A model generated the notes under the pieces. The model did no database searches, was not told where the DNA came from, and was given only the letters and a program-made list of their open reading frames with translations. A program made the position numbers and the translations under genes. From positions 1 to 45,287 of the forward strand of contig CAZVFE010000006.1 in assembly GCA_964626405.1 (NCBI GenBank): DNA of 45,287 bases. The letters are read 5' to 3'. This document shows, piece by piece, positions 33,326 through 42,958 of the stretch; position 1 is the stretch's first letter; each line of letters starts with the position of its first letter. This DNA is from CAZVFE01 sp964626405. GTDB taxonomy: Bacteria; Bacteroidota; Bacteroidia; Cytophagales; Spirosomataceae.

Positions 33326-34456
33326 TTAAAGTCGATCTTTAAAACTTTCGTATCCAAAAGATTTAAACAATTCAAATTCCTTATTTTCCTTGATAGCTCC
33401 TATAGAGGGTAAATTTACTCCATTGAAGGTAGTAGTTTTTACCATGGTATAATGAATCATATCCTCAAATATGATCTCATCCCCTATTTTCAATTCTTCT
33501 TCAAAGGAATAATCACCATAATAATCACCAGCTAAACAAGTCATACCACCAAAACGATAATTGAATTTACCTTTCTGAGATTCCATTCCAGCATTTCTAA
33601 TTCTAGGTTTATAGGGCATTTCTAAAGTATCTGGCATATGAGCAGCAAATGAAATGTCCAATATTGCCACCATTATTCCTTCAGAATTTACGATATCCAA
33701 GACTGTTGATTTTAAAAAGCCAGTTTGCCAACCTATTGCAGAACCCGGTTCTAAAATAATTTCAAGATTCGGATATTTAACCTTAAAATCTTTTAAAATT
33801 TGAATTAAATGATCTGGATTATAGAATTCGGCTGTTATTAAATGTCCACCCCCTAAATTTAACCATTTTAGATCCTTTAAAAAATCTCCAAATTTCTCAT
33901 CAATTACTTTCAATGTCCTTTCGAGTGTAAAGGAATCATTTTCACATAAGGTATGGGAATGTAAACCTTCTATTCCTACAGGTAATTCTTTTAAATCTTT
34001 TTTTCTAATTCCTAATCTTGAACCTGCAATACATGGATTATATAAATCTGTACTTACCTCGGCATATTCTGGATTAATTCTTAATCCACAAGAAACCCCA
34101 TTTTCTTTCGCTTTTAAATAAAATTTCTCGTATTGATTTAAAGAATTAAAGGTAATATGAGAGGCTATTTTAGAGAGTTCATCAAATTCAGAATCTAAAT
34201 AAGCTGGTGAATAAACATGAGGTTTTACACCCATTTCATAAAAAGCTAATTTAGCTTCATTCAATGAACTTGCAGTAGCTCCAGCTAAATAATCCTTAAC
34301 CAAAGGAAAACGGTGGTAAAAGGAAAAACCCTTTAAAGCCAAAATAATCGTTATTTCAGACTCTTTTTGTACCCTATTGATTAATTCGAGATTCTTTTTT
34401 AATAAATAATCTTCCAATACAAAACAAGGAGAAGGAATATTTGGATATTGAATCAT
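33326..34456 (-). CDS. nspC: Carboxynorspermidine decarboxylase
   Basis: A 376-residue alanine-racemase-fold decarboxylase. The PLP Lys42 is in LALKGFSFYH. The further signatures HSHTLCEND, WLNLGGGHLI, EPGSAIGWQTG and MTCLAGDYYGDY are characteristic of NspC rather than lysine or ornithine decarboxylases. It removes CO2 from carboxyspermidine or carboxynorspermidine to give the polyamine. It starts 1 bp after the dehydrogenase gene, forming a complete two-step pathway from a diamine and aspartate semialdehyde. Confidence 0.93.
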   Translation of the reverse strand: MIQYPNIPSPCFVLEDYLLKKNLELINRVQKESEITIILALKGFSFYHRFPLVKDYLAGATASSLNEAKLAFYEMGVKPHVYSPAYLDSEFDELSKIASHITFNSLNQYEKFYLKAKENGVSCGLRINPEYAEVSTDLYNPCIAGSRLGIRKKDLKELPVGIEGLHSHTLCENDSFTLERTLKVIDEKFGDFLKDLKWLNLGGGHLITAEFYNPDHLIQILKDFKVKYPNLEIILEPGSAIGWQTGFLKSTVLDIVNSEGIMVAILDISFAAHMPDTLEMPYKPRIRNAGMESQKGKFNYRFGGMTCLAGDYYGDYSFEEELKIGDEIIFEDMIHYTMVKTTTFNGVNLPSIGAIKENKEFELFKSFGYESFKDRL

Positions 34457-34457
34457 T

Positions 34458-35672
34458 TTAATATTCGTGAGGTAAATTAATATCTACTTCTTCATTCCAA
34501 GGTAAACCATGGATATTTAATAAATCCATAAATGGATCTGGATCCAATTCTTCTAAATTATATACTCCTGTATTAAACCAAGTTCCTGTAACCATTAAGG
34601 CAGCACCAATCATCGCTGGAACACCTGTGGTATATGAAACACCTTGTGCTTGAACTTCTTTATAACAATCTGCATGGTGACAGTTATTATAAACATAATA
34701 GGTCTTTTCCTGACCATCCTTAATACCTTTGATTTGACAACCAATAGAGGTTTGTCCTGAATAATTTTCACCTAAAGTGCCCGGTTCTGGTAATACTGCT
34801 TTTAAAAATTCTAAAGGAACAATATCTAAACCATTAAATTTAATAGGTGCGATAGAGGTCATACCTACATTTTGTAAAACTTGTAAATGGGTAATATATT
34901 GTTGTCCGAATGTCATCCAGAAACGAGCTCTTTTTAAGCTTGGAAAATTCTTCGTTAAAGACTCTAATTCTTCATGATATAATAAATATGATTCCTTTGG
35001 ACCAATATTAGGATAATCAATTGGCTTATGAATCGACATTGGTTCAATTTCTATCCATTTTCCATCTTGCCAATATTTACCATTTTGTGTAATTTCTCTA
35101 ATATTGATTTCCGGATTAAAATTGGTAGCAAAAGCTTTTCCGTGATCTCCTGCATTACAATCGATTATATCTAAATAATGCATTTCATCAAAATAATGTT
35201 TATTGGCATAAGCGGTAAAAACGGAGGTAACACCTGGGTCAAAACCTGAACCTAATAAAGCCATCAATCCTTTTTCCTTAAATTTATCCTGATAGGCCCA
35301 TTGCCAAGAATATTCAAATTTAGCCTCATCTTTGGGCTCATAATTTGCAGTATCCAAATAATGTACCCCAGCTTCTAAACAAGCATCCATAATCGGCAAA
35401 TCCTGATATGGTAGTGCAACATTGATCACCATAAATGGTTTTTCCTCCTTGAATAATTTTACCAGTTCAGCTACATTATCAGCATCAACCTGACGCGTTT
35501 TTATTTCTGTTGGCAAATTAATGGATTTAGCTTCCTGTGCAATTTTATCACATTTGGATAAGGTTCTTGAAGCCAATACTATTTCAGAGAAAAATTGAGG
35601 GTTCATTGCACATTTTTTGGCAACTACATTTCCTACTCCTCCAGCACCGATTATAACAACTTTTTTAGCCAT
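34458..35672 (-). CDS. Carboxynorspermidine dehydrogenase / saccharopine dehydrogenase family
   Basis: A 404-residue protein. The N-terminal Rossmann fold (VVIIGAGGVGNVVAKKCA) is followed by a saccharopine dehydrogenase-like substrate domain (YLDTANYEPKDE, LLGSGFDPGVTSVFTAYA). In this genomic pairing with nspC it is the carboxy(nor)spermidine dehydrogenase (Lys1-like) that reduces the Schiff base of a diamine and L-aspartate-4-semialdehyde. Lysine biosynthesis by true saccharopine dehydrogenase is less likely. A -7 box TAATTTTG on the minus strand at 35692-35699 lies 20 bp upstream. Confidence 0.92.
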   Translation of the reverse strand: MAKKVVIIGAGGVGNVVAKKCAMNPQFFSEIVLASRTLSKCDKIAQEAKSINLPTEIKTRQVDADNVAELVKLFKEEKPFMVINVALPYQDLPIMDACLEAGVHYLDTANYEPKDEAKFEYSWQWAYQDKFKEKGLMALLGSGFDPGVTSVFTAYANKHYFDEMHYLDIIDCNAGDHGKAFATNFNPEINIREITQNGKYWQDGKWIEIEPMSIHKPIDYPNIGPKESYLLYHEELESLTKNFPSLKRARFWMTFGQQYITHLQVLQNVGMTSIAPIKFNGLDIVPLEFLKAVLPEPGTLGENYSGQTSIGCQIKGIKDGQEKTYYVYNNCHHADCYKEVQAQGVSYTTGVPAMIGAALMVTGTWFNTGVYNLEELDPDPFMDLLNIHGLPWNEEVDINLPHEY

Positions 35673-35691
35673 ATTATTTTTTAAGAAAACG

Positions 35692-35699
35692 CAAAATTA
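35692..35699 (-). promoter_or_regulatory. -7 box of the polyamine operon
   Basis: On the minus strand TAATTTTG, perfect TAnnTTTG, 20 bp before the dehydrogenase ATG. No consensus -33 box is seen at the standard spacing. Confidence 0.45.
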
Positions 35700-35720
35700 C
35701 AATAAATTTCAAAATTTGGA

Positions 35721-36197
35721 TTATTTTTTCTTAATTCTTGAAGGACGAACTACTTTTACGTAAGCTTTTTTCCAATAAGAATTATTAATATTATCAATTC
35801 TAACGCCTTTTGAGGTAGAAGAATGAATAAAATCAAAATCTTCTTTACCTAAAACTTTTATAATTAATCCAATATGATTTATCGAACTAGAACCCCCTGT
35901 CGCAAACATTACCCAATCGCCTATTTTTGCTTTTTTGCTTGGTATTGAATCTCCAAAATTCTGTTGTTGGCTGGTTACTCTAGGTATATTAAAATTAAAT
36001 CTATTATAAGAATAAAAAAGAAGTCCTGAACAATCAAAACCAGACCGATCCTCCCCTCCCCATTTATAGGGTACACCAATCTCCCTTTTTGTGGTTTTTA
36101 CAATTCTTTTAGTTTCTCTCTTTTTAAAATTCTTCGTATAGTTTGAACAAGAACTAAAAAATAATCCCAAAAAAATAATCCATATCAATTTATACAT
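35721..36197 (-). CDS. NlpC/P60 family lipoprotein peptidase
   Basis: A 158-residue protein started at the ATG at 36197; one at 36206 would add three residues. The lipoprotein signal ends in FFSSC (Cys17). A single NlpC/P60 domain follows, with catalytic Cys56 in GFDCSGLLFYSY, His108 in INHIGLII and His125 in FIHSS. It should cleave peptide stems of peptidoglycan at the cell envelope. It overlaps the end of the helicase gene by 8 bp in the sequence ATGTATAA, so translation is probably coupled. Confidence 0.9.
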   Translation of the reverse strand: MYKLIWIIFLGLFFSSCSNYTKNFKKRETKRIVKTTKREIGVPYKWGGEDRSGFDCSGLLFYSYNRFNFNIPRVTSQQQNFGDSIPSKKAKIGDWVMFATGGSSSINHIGLIIKVLGKEDFDFIHSSTSKGVRIDNINNSYWKKAYVKVVRPSRIKKK

Positions 36198-39100
36198 ATT
36201 CCACATGAGCGCTTTTTAAATAAACTAAAACTGGCCTAACAGGCTGATAACCCATCATTTCCAAAACCTCTTTATAACTATTTACTTGTTCCTTATGTGA
36301 TTCAGATTGATTTCCTGTTTTAAAATCAATTACATAATAAATATCTTCAAATTTAATAACACGATCAGGCCTTAAAATCTTTTCTTCATTCAAGATAATA
36401 TCTTTTTCAGCTAAAATTAAATTTTCATTATTAAAAATAAATGAAAATTTAGGATCTAATTTTAGTTTTTCAATATTGAAAATAATCTCTTCAAATAATT
36501 CTTCTTCCTTTAAATTTAGCTCATTTTCAAAATCCTCATCTGTTTGATTGGCCAATATATCATGAATAATATTTCCTAATAATCTTCTTCTTTCATTTTT
36601 ATTATATAGTTCCTTTTTATCATGAATTACACGAAGATTGGGCTTTTCTTGTAGTTTTAAATGAAAATCAAAGTCCAAAATATTTGAAACTTTCTTTTCT
36701 TTCTCATCAACAATTTCTTCTGGCAAAGGAGTCATTTTGTAAATAATATTGAAGGAATCACTTTTAGAAACATCTATAAATTGCGAATTATTAGAAACAA
36801 AAGAATAAAGCAAAGATTCAAGATGAAAACTTTCAAAATGAGTTTCTTTAGGTAATTGAGAATAGATATATAATTTAGAACCAGCGCGAGTTGTAGCCAC
36901 ATAGTACCCATTCATTAAATCTAATGCGATTTTTTTTTGCTCTTCCTCAAAAATCCCGCTAAATTCTGGCCTTGCATTTTCATTTTTCAAATAATTCAAT
37001 TTTATTTTTGAAGCTGATAAACGTAAATCTTCTTTAATTGAAATAATTTCATCATCCTCTAAAATGTCCATATTTATCCATTTTTCAGGAGCATTTCGAT
37101 TAAGATTGGCCTCTAGATTATCCATAAAAAACGGAAGAAAAACAATAGGAAATTCTAGTCCCTTGGATTTGTGAATAGTTGTAACCGTTACCGCATTTAA
37201 ATCTCCAGCAGAATTTATGGAAAATTTATTTGAATTTTCCTCTAAATAATTTAGAAAATCATCCAATAAATCTGAATTACGCAAAGTAAAATCATCCAAA
37301 ATATCTAAAAATTTAAATAAATAATCCGATTGATTTTTTATTGAAAATAAATTAAAGGTTTGAACAATTAGGTGAACTGTGTCTGTTAAACCTAAGTTAG
37401 ATTGAAATATTCCTTTAATATCTATGCCAAATTCCGAAAAGGTATTAATTAATATTTCTTTCTTATTTTCCGTTAATTCCAATTTATTTAAATCAATTTT
37501 TTTATCAGAAATTAAATTGGCATAATGAATTATATTAAAAAAATGGAATTTAGACTCAGAATTAGACCTAAAATATAAAATGGATTTAATAAAATTATAA
37601 AGAGGTGAAAAATCAATAAAAAGTGAATCCGAGGATTTAATAGGAATACCATTACCCAGTAATTCTTCTACAATGATGGATAACTGAAAATTCGTTCTGG
37701 TCAGAACTGCCATTTTACTATACCCTATTTTTTCATTATTTAATTCTATAATTTTATTTAAAACAGATTTTTTATGAATCTCATTTCTTTCACTTACTTT
37801 TAAATTAGGAGAAAAAAGCACTTCTAAATCAGAGGCTAATGTTATATCATTTTTTTTAGCATTCTGATGAATATTATTTTGGTAAATATTTCTTAAAAGT
37901 TCTGATTTTGATGATTTATCATTCAGGATAAAATCATAAAATTTATTATTAAATTCAACAATCGTTGGATTAGATCGATAATTATCATCCATTGGTTTTC
38001 TATCAATCCTTGATTTCAAATTAGAAAAACGAATGGCATCTAATTCGCCCAAATTAAAATTATAATCTCTATTTTTATCAAGTGCATCAAAAATTTTCAC
38101 ATCACCTCCCCTAAATGAATATATTGCTTGCTTGGAGTCTCCAACCAATAGATTTTGATTGATACCATCTGAAGCATTTTCTAATAAAGGCATAAAATTT
38201 TTCCATTGTAGCATAGATGTATCCTGAAATTCATCGATTAACAAATGTTCATAACGATCACCTAGTTTTTCATAAATAAATGGTACTGGATCATTTGCAA
38301 TGGTTTGATATATTTTTTTTGAAAATTCGGCAATAGGAATAATTCCTTTGGAATTTTGAAAGTCGGACAATTCATTCTGAAAATAACGAAGAATTGCCAT
38401 ATTATTCATCTGTTTTTTTATTTCAATCGCAAATAAATAATTTACCAGATTTTCATTTCTAAAATTATCTAAATCACAAAGACCTTCGTATATTTTTTCA
38501 ACGAACGAATCATCCATTAAACCATTGAATAATTTTTCTATTTCACATGGAAAGCGAGATATTTTATCATTAATTGATTTATTTCCAGAAATTAATTTAA
38601 ATAAATATGCTATGGTTCCTGAATTTTTATAAGACCAATATTCTGCATGATCATATCCATTAGTTTGGATAATTTGACATAATTCTTGTGCCGTGGACAA
38701 ATAATCTTTTTCAACCTTTGCAATAAAATCCTTTAATTTTTTATTTAAATAAAGAAAATCTTCGGTTTTCAAGGATTTGAATTCCTCTTCTACCTCTAAA
38801 AAATCCTCTGAAAATACATCTTTTAAAAACTTTTTAATTGAATCGCGAATACCATTCCAACCAGATTCTGAATCTACAGTTTCATCAACTAAGTTTAGGA
38901 ATATGGTTTTAAGATCTTGGTTTTCTTCCAATTGAATTTTATGCAAAATGGAATTTAAAACTTGGTCAACAATTTTATCTGAATCGAGTTCAATCTCATA
39001 ATTATTGGGCAAATTCAATTCATTCCAAAATGATCCAGATAATTTTTGCACAAATGAATCAATTGTCATGACAGAAAATAATCCATAATCTTGCAAAATT

Positions 39101-39402
39101 TGATGATGTGCAATTTTTGCTCTTTCAATGATTAATTCTTGATTTAAATCTACAGAATATTTTTCTAGAGAATCTAAAACAGAAGTAATTAAATCCGAAT
39201 TTTCTTGAGAATAAATTTCATATAAAAATTTCAAAATACGCTCTCTCATCTCTTGTGCAGCCTTATTTGTAAAGGTAACAGCCAGAATTTTTCTAAAATA
39301 TCCATAGGGATCTTCCTTATGAATAGCCAAAGAGATATATTCAATAGCTAATCGATAAGTTTTACCGGAACCCGCTGAGGCTGAATAGAGTTGAATGGGC
39401 AT
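36190..39402 (-). CDS. AddA-like UvrD-family helicase-nuclease
   Basis: A 1070-residue superfamily 1A helicase. It has Walker A YSASAGSGKT (Lys14), motif Ia VTFTNKAAQEMRERI, Walker B LLIDEFQDTS, motif III GDSKQAIYSFRGGD, motif IV DDNYRS, motif V TTIHKSKGLEFPIVFLPFF and motif VI VATTRAGSKLYIYS. A C-terminal RecB-like nuclease region carries YYVIDFKTG near residue 1030. This is the AddA/RecB architecture that processes double-strand breaks for recombination. The AddB-type partner nuclease is not adjacent here. Confidence 0.9.
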   Translation of the reverse strand: MPIQLYSASAGSGKTYRLAIEYISLAIHKEDPYGYFRKILAVTFTNKAAQEMRERILKFLYEIYSQENSDLITSVLDSLEKYSVDLNQELIIERAKIAHHQILQDYGLFSVMTIDSFVQKLSGSFWNELNLPNNYEIELDSDKIVDQVLNSILHKIQLEENQDLKTIFLNLVDETVDSESGWNGIRDSIKKFLKDVFSEDFLEVEEEFKSLKTEDFLYLNKKLKDFIAKVEKDYLSTAQELCQIIQTNGYDHAEYWSYKNSGTIAYLFKLISGNKSINDKISRFPCEIEKLFNGLMDDSFVEKIYEGLCDLDNFRNENLVNYLFAIEIKKQMNNMAILRYFQNELSDFQNSKGIIPIAEFSKKIYQTIANDPVPFIYEKLGDRYEHLLIDEFQDTSMLQWKNFMPLLENASDGINQNLLVGDSKQAIYSFRGGDVKIFDALDKNRDYNFNLGELDAIRFSNLKSRIDRKPMDDNYRSNPTIVEFNNKFYDFILNDKSSKSELLRNIYQNNIHQNAKKNDITLASDLEVLFSPNLKVSERNEIHKKSVLNKIIELNNEKIGYSKMAVLTRTNFQLSIIVEELLGNGIPIKSSDSLFIDFSPLYNFIKSILYFRSNSESKFHFFNIIHYANLISDKKIDLNKLELTENKKEILINTFSEFGIDIKGIFQSNLGLTDTVHLIVQTFNLFSIKNQSDYLFKFLDILDDFTLRNSDLLDDFLNYLEENSNKFSINSAGDLNAVTVTTIHKSKGLEFPIVFLPFFMDNLEANLNRNAPEKWINMDILEDDEIISIKEDLRLSASKIKLNYLKNENARPEFSGIFEEEQKKIALDLMNGYYVATTRAGSKLYIYSQLPKETHFESFHLESLLYSFVSNNSQFIDVSKSDSFNIIYKMTPLPEEIVDEKEKKVSNILDFDFHLKLQEKPNLRVIHDKKELYNKNERRRLLGNIIHDILANQTDEDFENELNLKEEELFEEIIFNIEKLKLDPKFSFIFNNENLILAEKDIILNEEKILRPDRVIKFEDIYYVIDFKTGNQSESHKEQVNSYKEVLEMMGYQPVRPVLVYLKSAHVEYV

Positions 39403-39459
39403 CTAAAAAAAATTTACTATTAAAGTTAATTTAAATAATTTAAAATGGATAATATTGTT

Positions 39460-39467
39460 TAACTTTG
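39460..39467 (+). promoter_or_regulatory. -7 box of the pyrG operon
   Basis: TAACTTTG, perfect TAnnTTTG, 33 bp before the ATG at 39500. It shows that an in-frame TTG at 39455 is upstream of the transcript and cannot be the start. Confidence 0.6.
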
Positions 39468-39499
39468 TATCCCGTATACAAATCAATAAATTTATAAAA

Positions 39500-41143
39500 A
39501 TGGCTCCAAAGGGCAACCAAAAAAAAGCTAAATATATTTTTGTTACGGGTGGAGTAACAAGTTCATTAGGTAAAGGTATAATTGCCTCATCATTAGCAAA
39601 ACTTTTACAGGCAAGAGGTTTATCTTGTACGATTCAAAAATTCGATCCTTACATCAATGTAGATCCAGGAACCTTAAATCCTTATGAACATGGCGAATGT
39701 TATGTTACTGATGATGGTGCTGAGACTGATTTGGATTTAGGACACTATGAACGATTTTTAAATACTGCCACCTCACAAGACAATAATGTAACAACCGGAA
39801 GAATCTATTATAATGTAATTACCAAAGAAAGAAAAGGTGATTATTTAGGCAAAACAGTTCAAGTAGTTCCTCATATTACTGATGAAATAAAAAGAAATAT
39901 CTTATTATTGGGTGATACGGGCAAATTTGATATTGTTATTACTGAAATTGGTGGTTGTGTTGGAGATATTGAATCATTACCATTTATTGAGGCAACTAGG
40001 CAGTTGAAATGGGAATTAGGTGAAAAAAATACGCTTTTTATTCATTTAACATTAATTCCATATTTATCTTCAGCTGGAGAGTTAAAGACTAAGCCTACCC
40101 AACATTCGGTTAAAACCTTAAGTGAATCAGGAATACAAACAGATATTTTAGTTTGTAGAACGGAACATCCCCTACCTGAGGGTATGAAAAAGAAAATTGG
40201 TTTATTCTGTAATGTAACGGAACAAGATGTAATTGAGGCAATGGATGCTGAAACTATCTATGATGTTCCTTTATTAATGAAAGAGGAAAAGCTAGATCAA
40301 CGTGTTCTTTATAAATTGGGTATTTATAATGATAAAGAACCTGATTTGAAAAATTGGAAAAATTTTGTTGAGAAACTTAAAGAACCAAAAACCGAAATCA
40401 ATATTGGTTTAATTGGTAAATATGTTGAATTAAAAGATTCATATAAATCTATTTTAGAATCTTTGATTCATGCAGGAGTGAGTAATGGGGTAAAAGTAAA
40501 AATCGATATGATTTCCTCTGAAGGAATTCAGGAAGAAAATGTAGCAGTACAACTTTCAAAACTGGATGGAATATTAGTTGCACCAGGATTTGGAGAAAGA
40601 GGCATTGAAGGAAAGATCACGGCAATTAAATATGCTAGGACCAACAATTTACCATTTTTAGGAATATGCTTAGGAATGCAATGTGCCGTAATTGAATTTG
40701 CGAGAAATGTAATAGGAATCAGTGATGCTCATTCAAAAGAAATGAATCCTGAGACAGAAAATCCAGTCATTGATATGATGGAATCTCAAAAGTCTATTTC
40801 CGAGAAAGGTGGTACAATGCGACTTGGCTCCTATGCATGTAAAATTGAAAAAGATACTTTAGCCTATAAGGTTTATGGAAAAACAACCATAAATGAAAGA
40901 CATAGACATCGCTATGAATTCAATAATAAGTATTTAGATACTTTTCAAGAAAATGGTATGAGAGCTTCTGGGTTTAATCCTGATTCAAACCTTGTTGAAA
41001 TTGTGGAGATTGAAGCACATCCTTTCTTTATGGGGGTACAATTTCATCCTGAATATAAATCTACGGTTGAAAATCCTTCTCCAATTTTTGTTAAATTTAT
41101 TAAGGCTGTTTACCAGCATTCATTACCTTTGTTAAAAAAATAA
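39500..41143 (+). CDS. pyrG: CTP synthase
   Basis: A 547-residue enzyme. The N-terminal synthetase domain (YIFVTGGVTSSLGKGIIASSLAKLL, DPYINVDPGTLNPYEHGE) is followed by a class I glutamine amidotransferase domain (nucleophile in GICLGMQCAVIEFARN, His/Glu near HPFFMGVQFHPEYKS). It aminates UTP to CTP with glutamine and ATP. I chose ATG 39500 because the -7 box at 39460-39467 puts the earlier TTG outside the message. yidC follows after 6 bp. Confidence 0.98.
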   Translation: MAPKGNQKKAKYIFVTGGVTSSLGKGIIASSLAKLLQARGLSCTIQKFDPYINVDPGTLNPYEHGECYVTDDGAETDLDLGHYERFLNTATSQDNNVTTGRIYYNVITKERKGDYLGKTVQVVPHITDEIKRNILLLGDTGKFDIVITEIGGCVGDIESLPFIEATRQLKWELGEKNTLFIHLTLIPYLSSAGELKTKPTQHSVKTLSESGIQTDILVCRTEHPLPEGMKKKIGLFCNVTEQDVIEAMDAETIYDVPLLMKEEKLDQRVLYKLGIYNDKEPDLKNWKNFVEKLKEPKTEINIGLIGKYVELKDSYKSILESLIHAGVSNGVKVKIDMISSEGIQEENVAVQLSKLDGILVAPGFGERGIEGKITAIKYARTNNLPFLGICLGMQCAVIEFARNVIGISDAHSKEMNPETENPVIDMMESQKSISEKGGTMRLGSYACKIEKDTLAYKVYGKTTINERHRHRYEFNNKYLDTFQENGMRASGFNPDSNLVEIVEIEAHPFFMGVQFHPEYKSTVENPSPIFVKFIKAVYQHSLPLLKK

Positions 41144-41149
41144 TTTAAA

Positions 41150-42958
41150 ATGGATAAAAATACCGTCACGGGAATCGTCATAATTCTTGCTATGTTATTC
41201 GGCTATGAATATTTCATGGGAGATTCCGTTCAACCTGCAGAATCTAATTCTACCCAAGAAATCGTTTCAACAAAAGATTCTACAAGTAAAGAAGATAATA
41301 CAGAAATTGCTGAATTAAAAGCAACTATAGCTGATACAGTTCAAAAAATTGAATCTCAAACTTTTGAATTATCTAATGATGATATTCAAATTAAAATTTC
41401 AAATAAAGGTGGAAATTTTGAAGAAATTCAGTTGAAAAATTATTATTCCTACAAAAATTATTCAAATGACATTAAAGATGGAATAAAATTATTCGATAAT
41501 AAAAGCGATAAATTTGAAATTATCCTACCTGTTTCTGGAAAGCAGATTAATTTAAATGAATTATATTTCACAGAAAAATCATCAAAAGAAAACGAATTAA
41601 TACTTGAAAGTTTGCCAATTGAAGGTCATACTATACTTAAACGTTATGTTATTGACTCAACTGGATTTTTAATTCATTTTTCTTTAGGCCTACAAAATTT
41701 AGGGAATTCTATTACAGGCAGTGAAATTGCCATTCATTGGCAAGAAATTGTTACTAATACTGAAAAAAGTATAGATGAATCTAGAAAAGCAACTATTAAT
41801 TATTTACTAAATCAAGACGAAGAATTCGATTATCTTTCAGAAAACCCTTCGAATTCAGAAGAAATTAATTTAAGTCAAAGTGTAAATTGGGTAACCTATA
41901 AAAGAAAATATTTCCTTTCTGGAATAATCCCTAAAGATTTTAATTTTTCAAAAGCGAATTTAAAATCTGTTCCAAATTTAGATGACTCTACTAATTTAAA
42001 GACTCTTAATTCTACTTTAATTATTGGTACCAATCAAATAAAAAATGGGGAATTGGCATTTGATTTTTACTATGGTCCTAATGATTATTCTATCATTAAA
42101 AATATCACTACTGATTTTGGCAAAAATGTAAAATTATCTTATGATTTCTTATTGCCCATTACAAAGTATATTTATGTTCCATTATTTAATTTCTTAGAAA
42201 CGATATTCAGTAATTATGGTATTTTGATAATCATATTAGTATTAATTATCAAAACTGCCTTATTACCATTAACCTACCGCTCATACGTTTCTATGGCTAA
42301 AACACGTTTATTACAGCCTGAAATTGCAGCCATTAAGGAAAAAGTGGGAGGAGATGCAGCAAAGGTTCAACAGGAAACGATGAAGCTATATTCTGAAGTA
42401 GGCGTAAATCCACTAAGTGGTTGTGTACCTATTTTAGCCACTATGCCAATACTTATGGCAGTATTTATGTTATTCCCTAGTTTGATTAACCTAAGACAAG
42501 AATCATTCTTATGGGCAAATGATTTATCTACTTATGATTCAATTTTTAATTTGCCATTTAATATTCCATTTTATGGAGATCATGTAAGTTTATTTTGCTT
42601 ATTGATGACCATCTCACAATTAGTTTATGGCTATTACAATAATCAAATGACACCATCTCAGGAAGGACAACCATTTGACATGAAAAAAATGGCCTATATC
42701 ACTCCTGTTGTGTTTATGTTTGTAATGAACTCCTTCCCTGCCGGCTTAAGTTTCTATTATTTTGTTTCCAATTTAGTTACCATCGGACAACAAATTGCTA
42801 TCAGAAGATTTATTAATGAAGATAAAATTCGTTTAGTATTAGAAGAAAATAGAAAAAAAATCAAAGCTTCGGGCGGAAAAAAATCTAAGTTTTCACAAAT
42901 GTTACAAGCACAAATGAAAGCAATGGAGGAACAACAAAAGACCAAAGGAAAAAAATAA
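41150..42958 (+). CDS. yidC: Membrane protein insertase YidC
   Basis: A 602-residue YidC/Oxa1 protein. It has an N-terminal membrane anchor (about 5-22), a large periplasmic beta-sandwich domain (about 60-330), then the conserved five-helix core from about 345 (YGILIIILVLIIKTALLPLTYRSYVSMAKTR in parts, CVPILATMPILMAVFMLFP, FPAGLSFYYFVSNLVTIGQQ) and a basic tail. It inserts proteins into the inner membrane alone or with SecYEG. Its TAA overlaps the hemL ATG (TAATG). Confidence 0.96.
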   Translation: MDKNTVTGIVIILAMLFGYEYFMGDSVQPAESNSTQEIVSTKDSTSKEDNTEIAELKATIADTVQKIESQTFELSNDDIQIKISNKGGNFEEIQLKNYYSYKNYSNDIKDGIKLFDNKSDKFEIILPVSGKQINLNELYFTEKSSKENELILESLPIEGHTILKRYVIDSTGFLIHFSLGLQNLGNSITGSEIAIHWQEIVTNTEKSIDESRKATINYLLNQDEEFDYLSENPSNSEEINLSQSVNWVTYKRKYFLSGIIPKDFNFSKANLKSVPNLDDSTNLKTLNSTLIIGTNQIKNGELAFDFYYGPNDYSIIKNITTDFGKNVKLSYDFLLPITKYIYVPLFNFLETIFSNYGILIIILVLIIKTALLPLTYRSYVSMAKTRLLQPEIAAIKEKVGGDAAKVQQETMKLYSEVGVNPLSGCVPILATMPILMAVFMLFPSLINLRQESFLWANDLSTYDSIFNLPFNIPFYGDHVSLFCLLMTISQLVYGYYNNQMTPSQEGQPFDMKKMAYITPVVFMFVMNSFPAGLSFYYFVSNLVTIGQQIAIRRFINEDKIRLVLEENRKKIKASGGKKSKFSQMLQAQMKAMEEQQKTKGKK

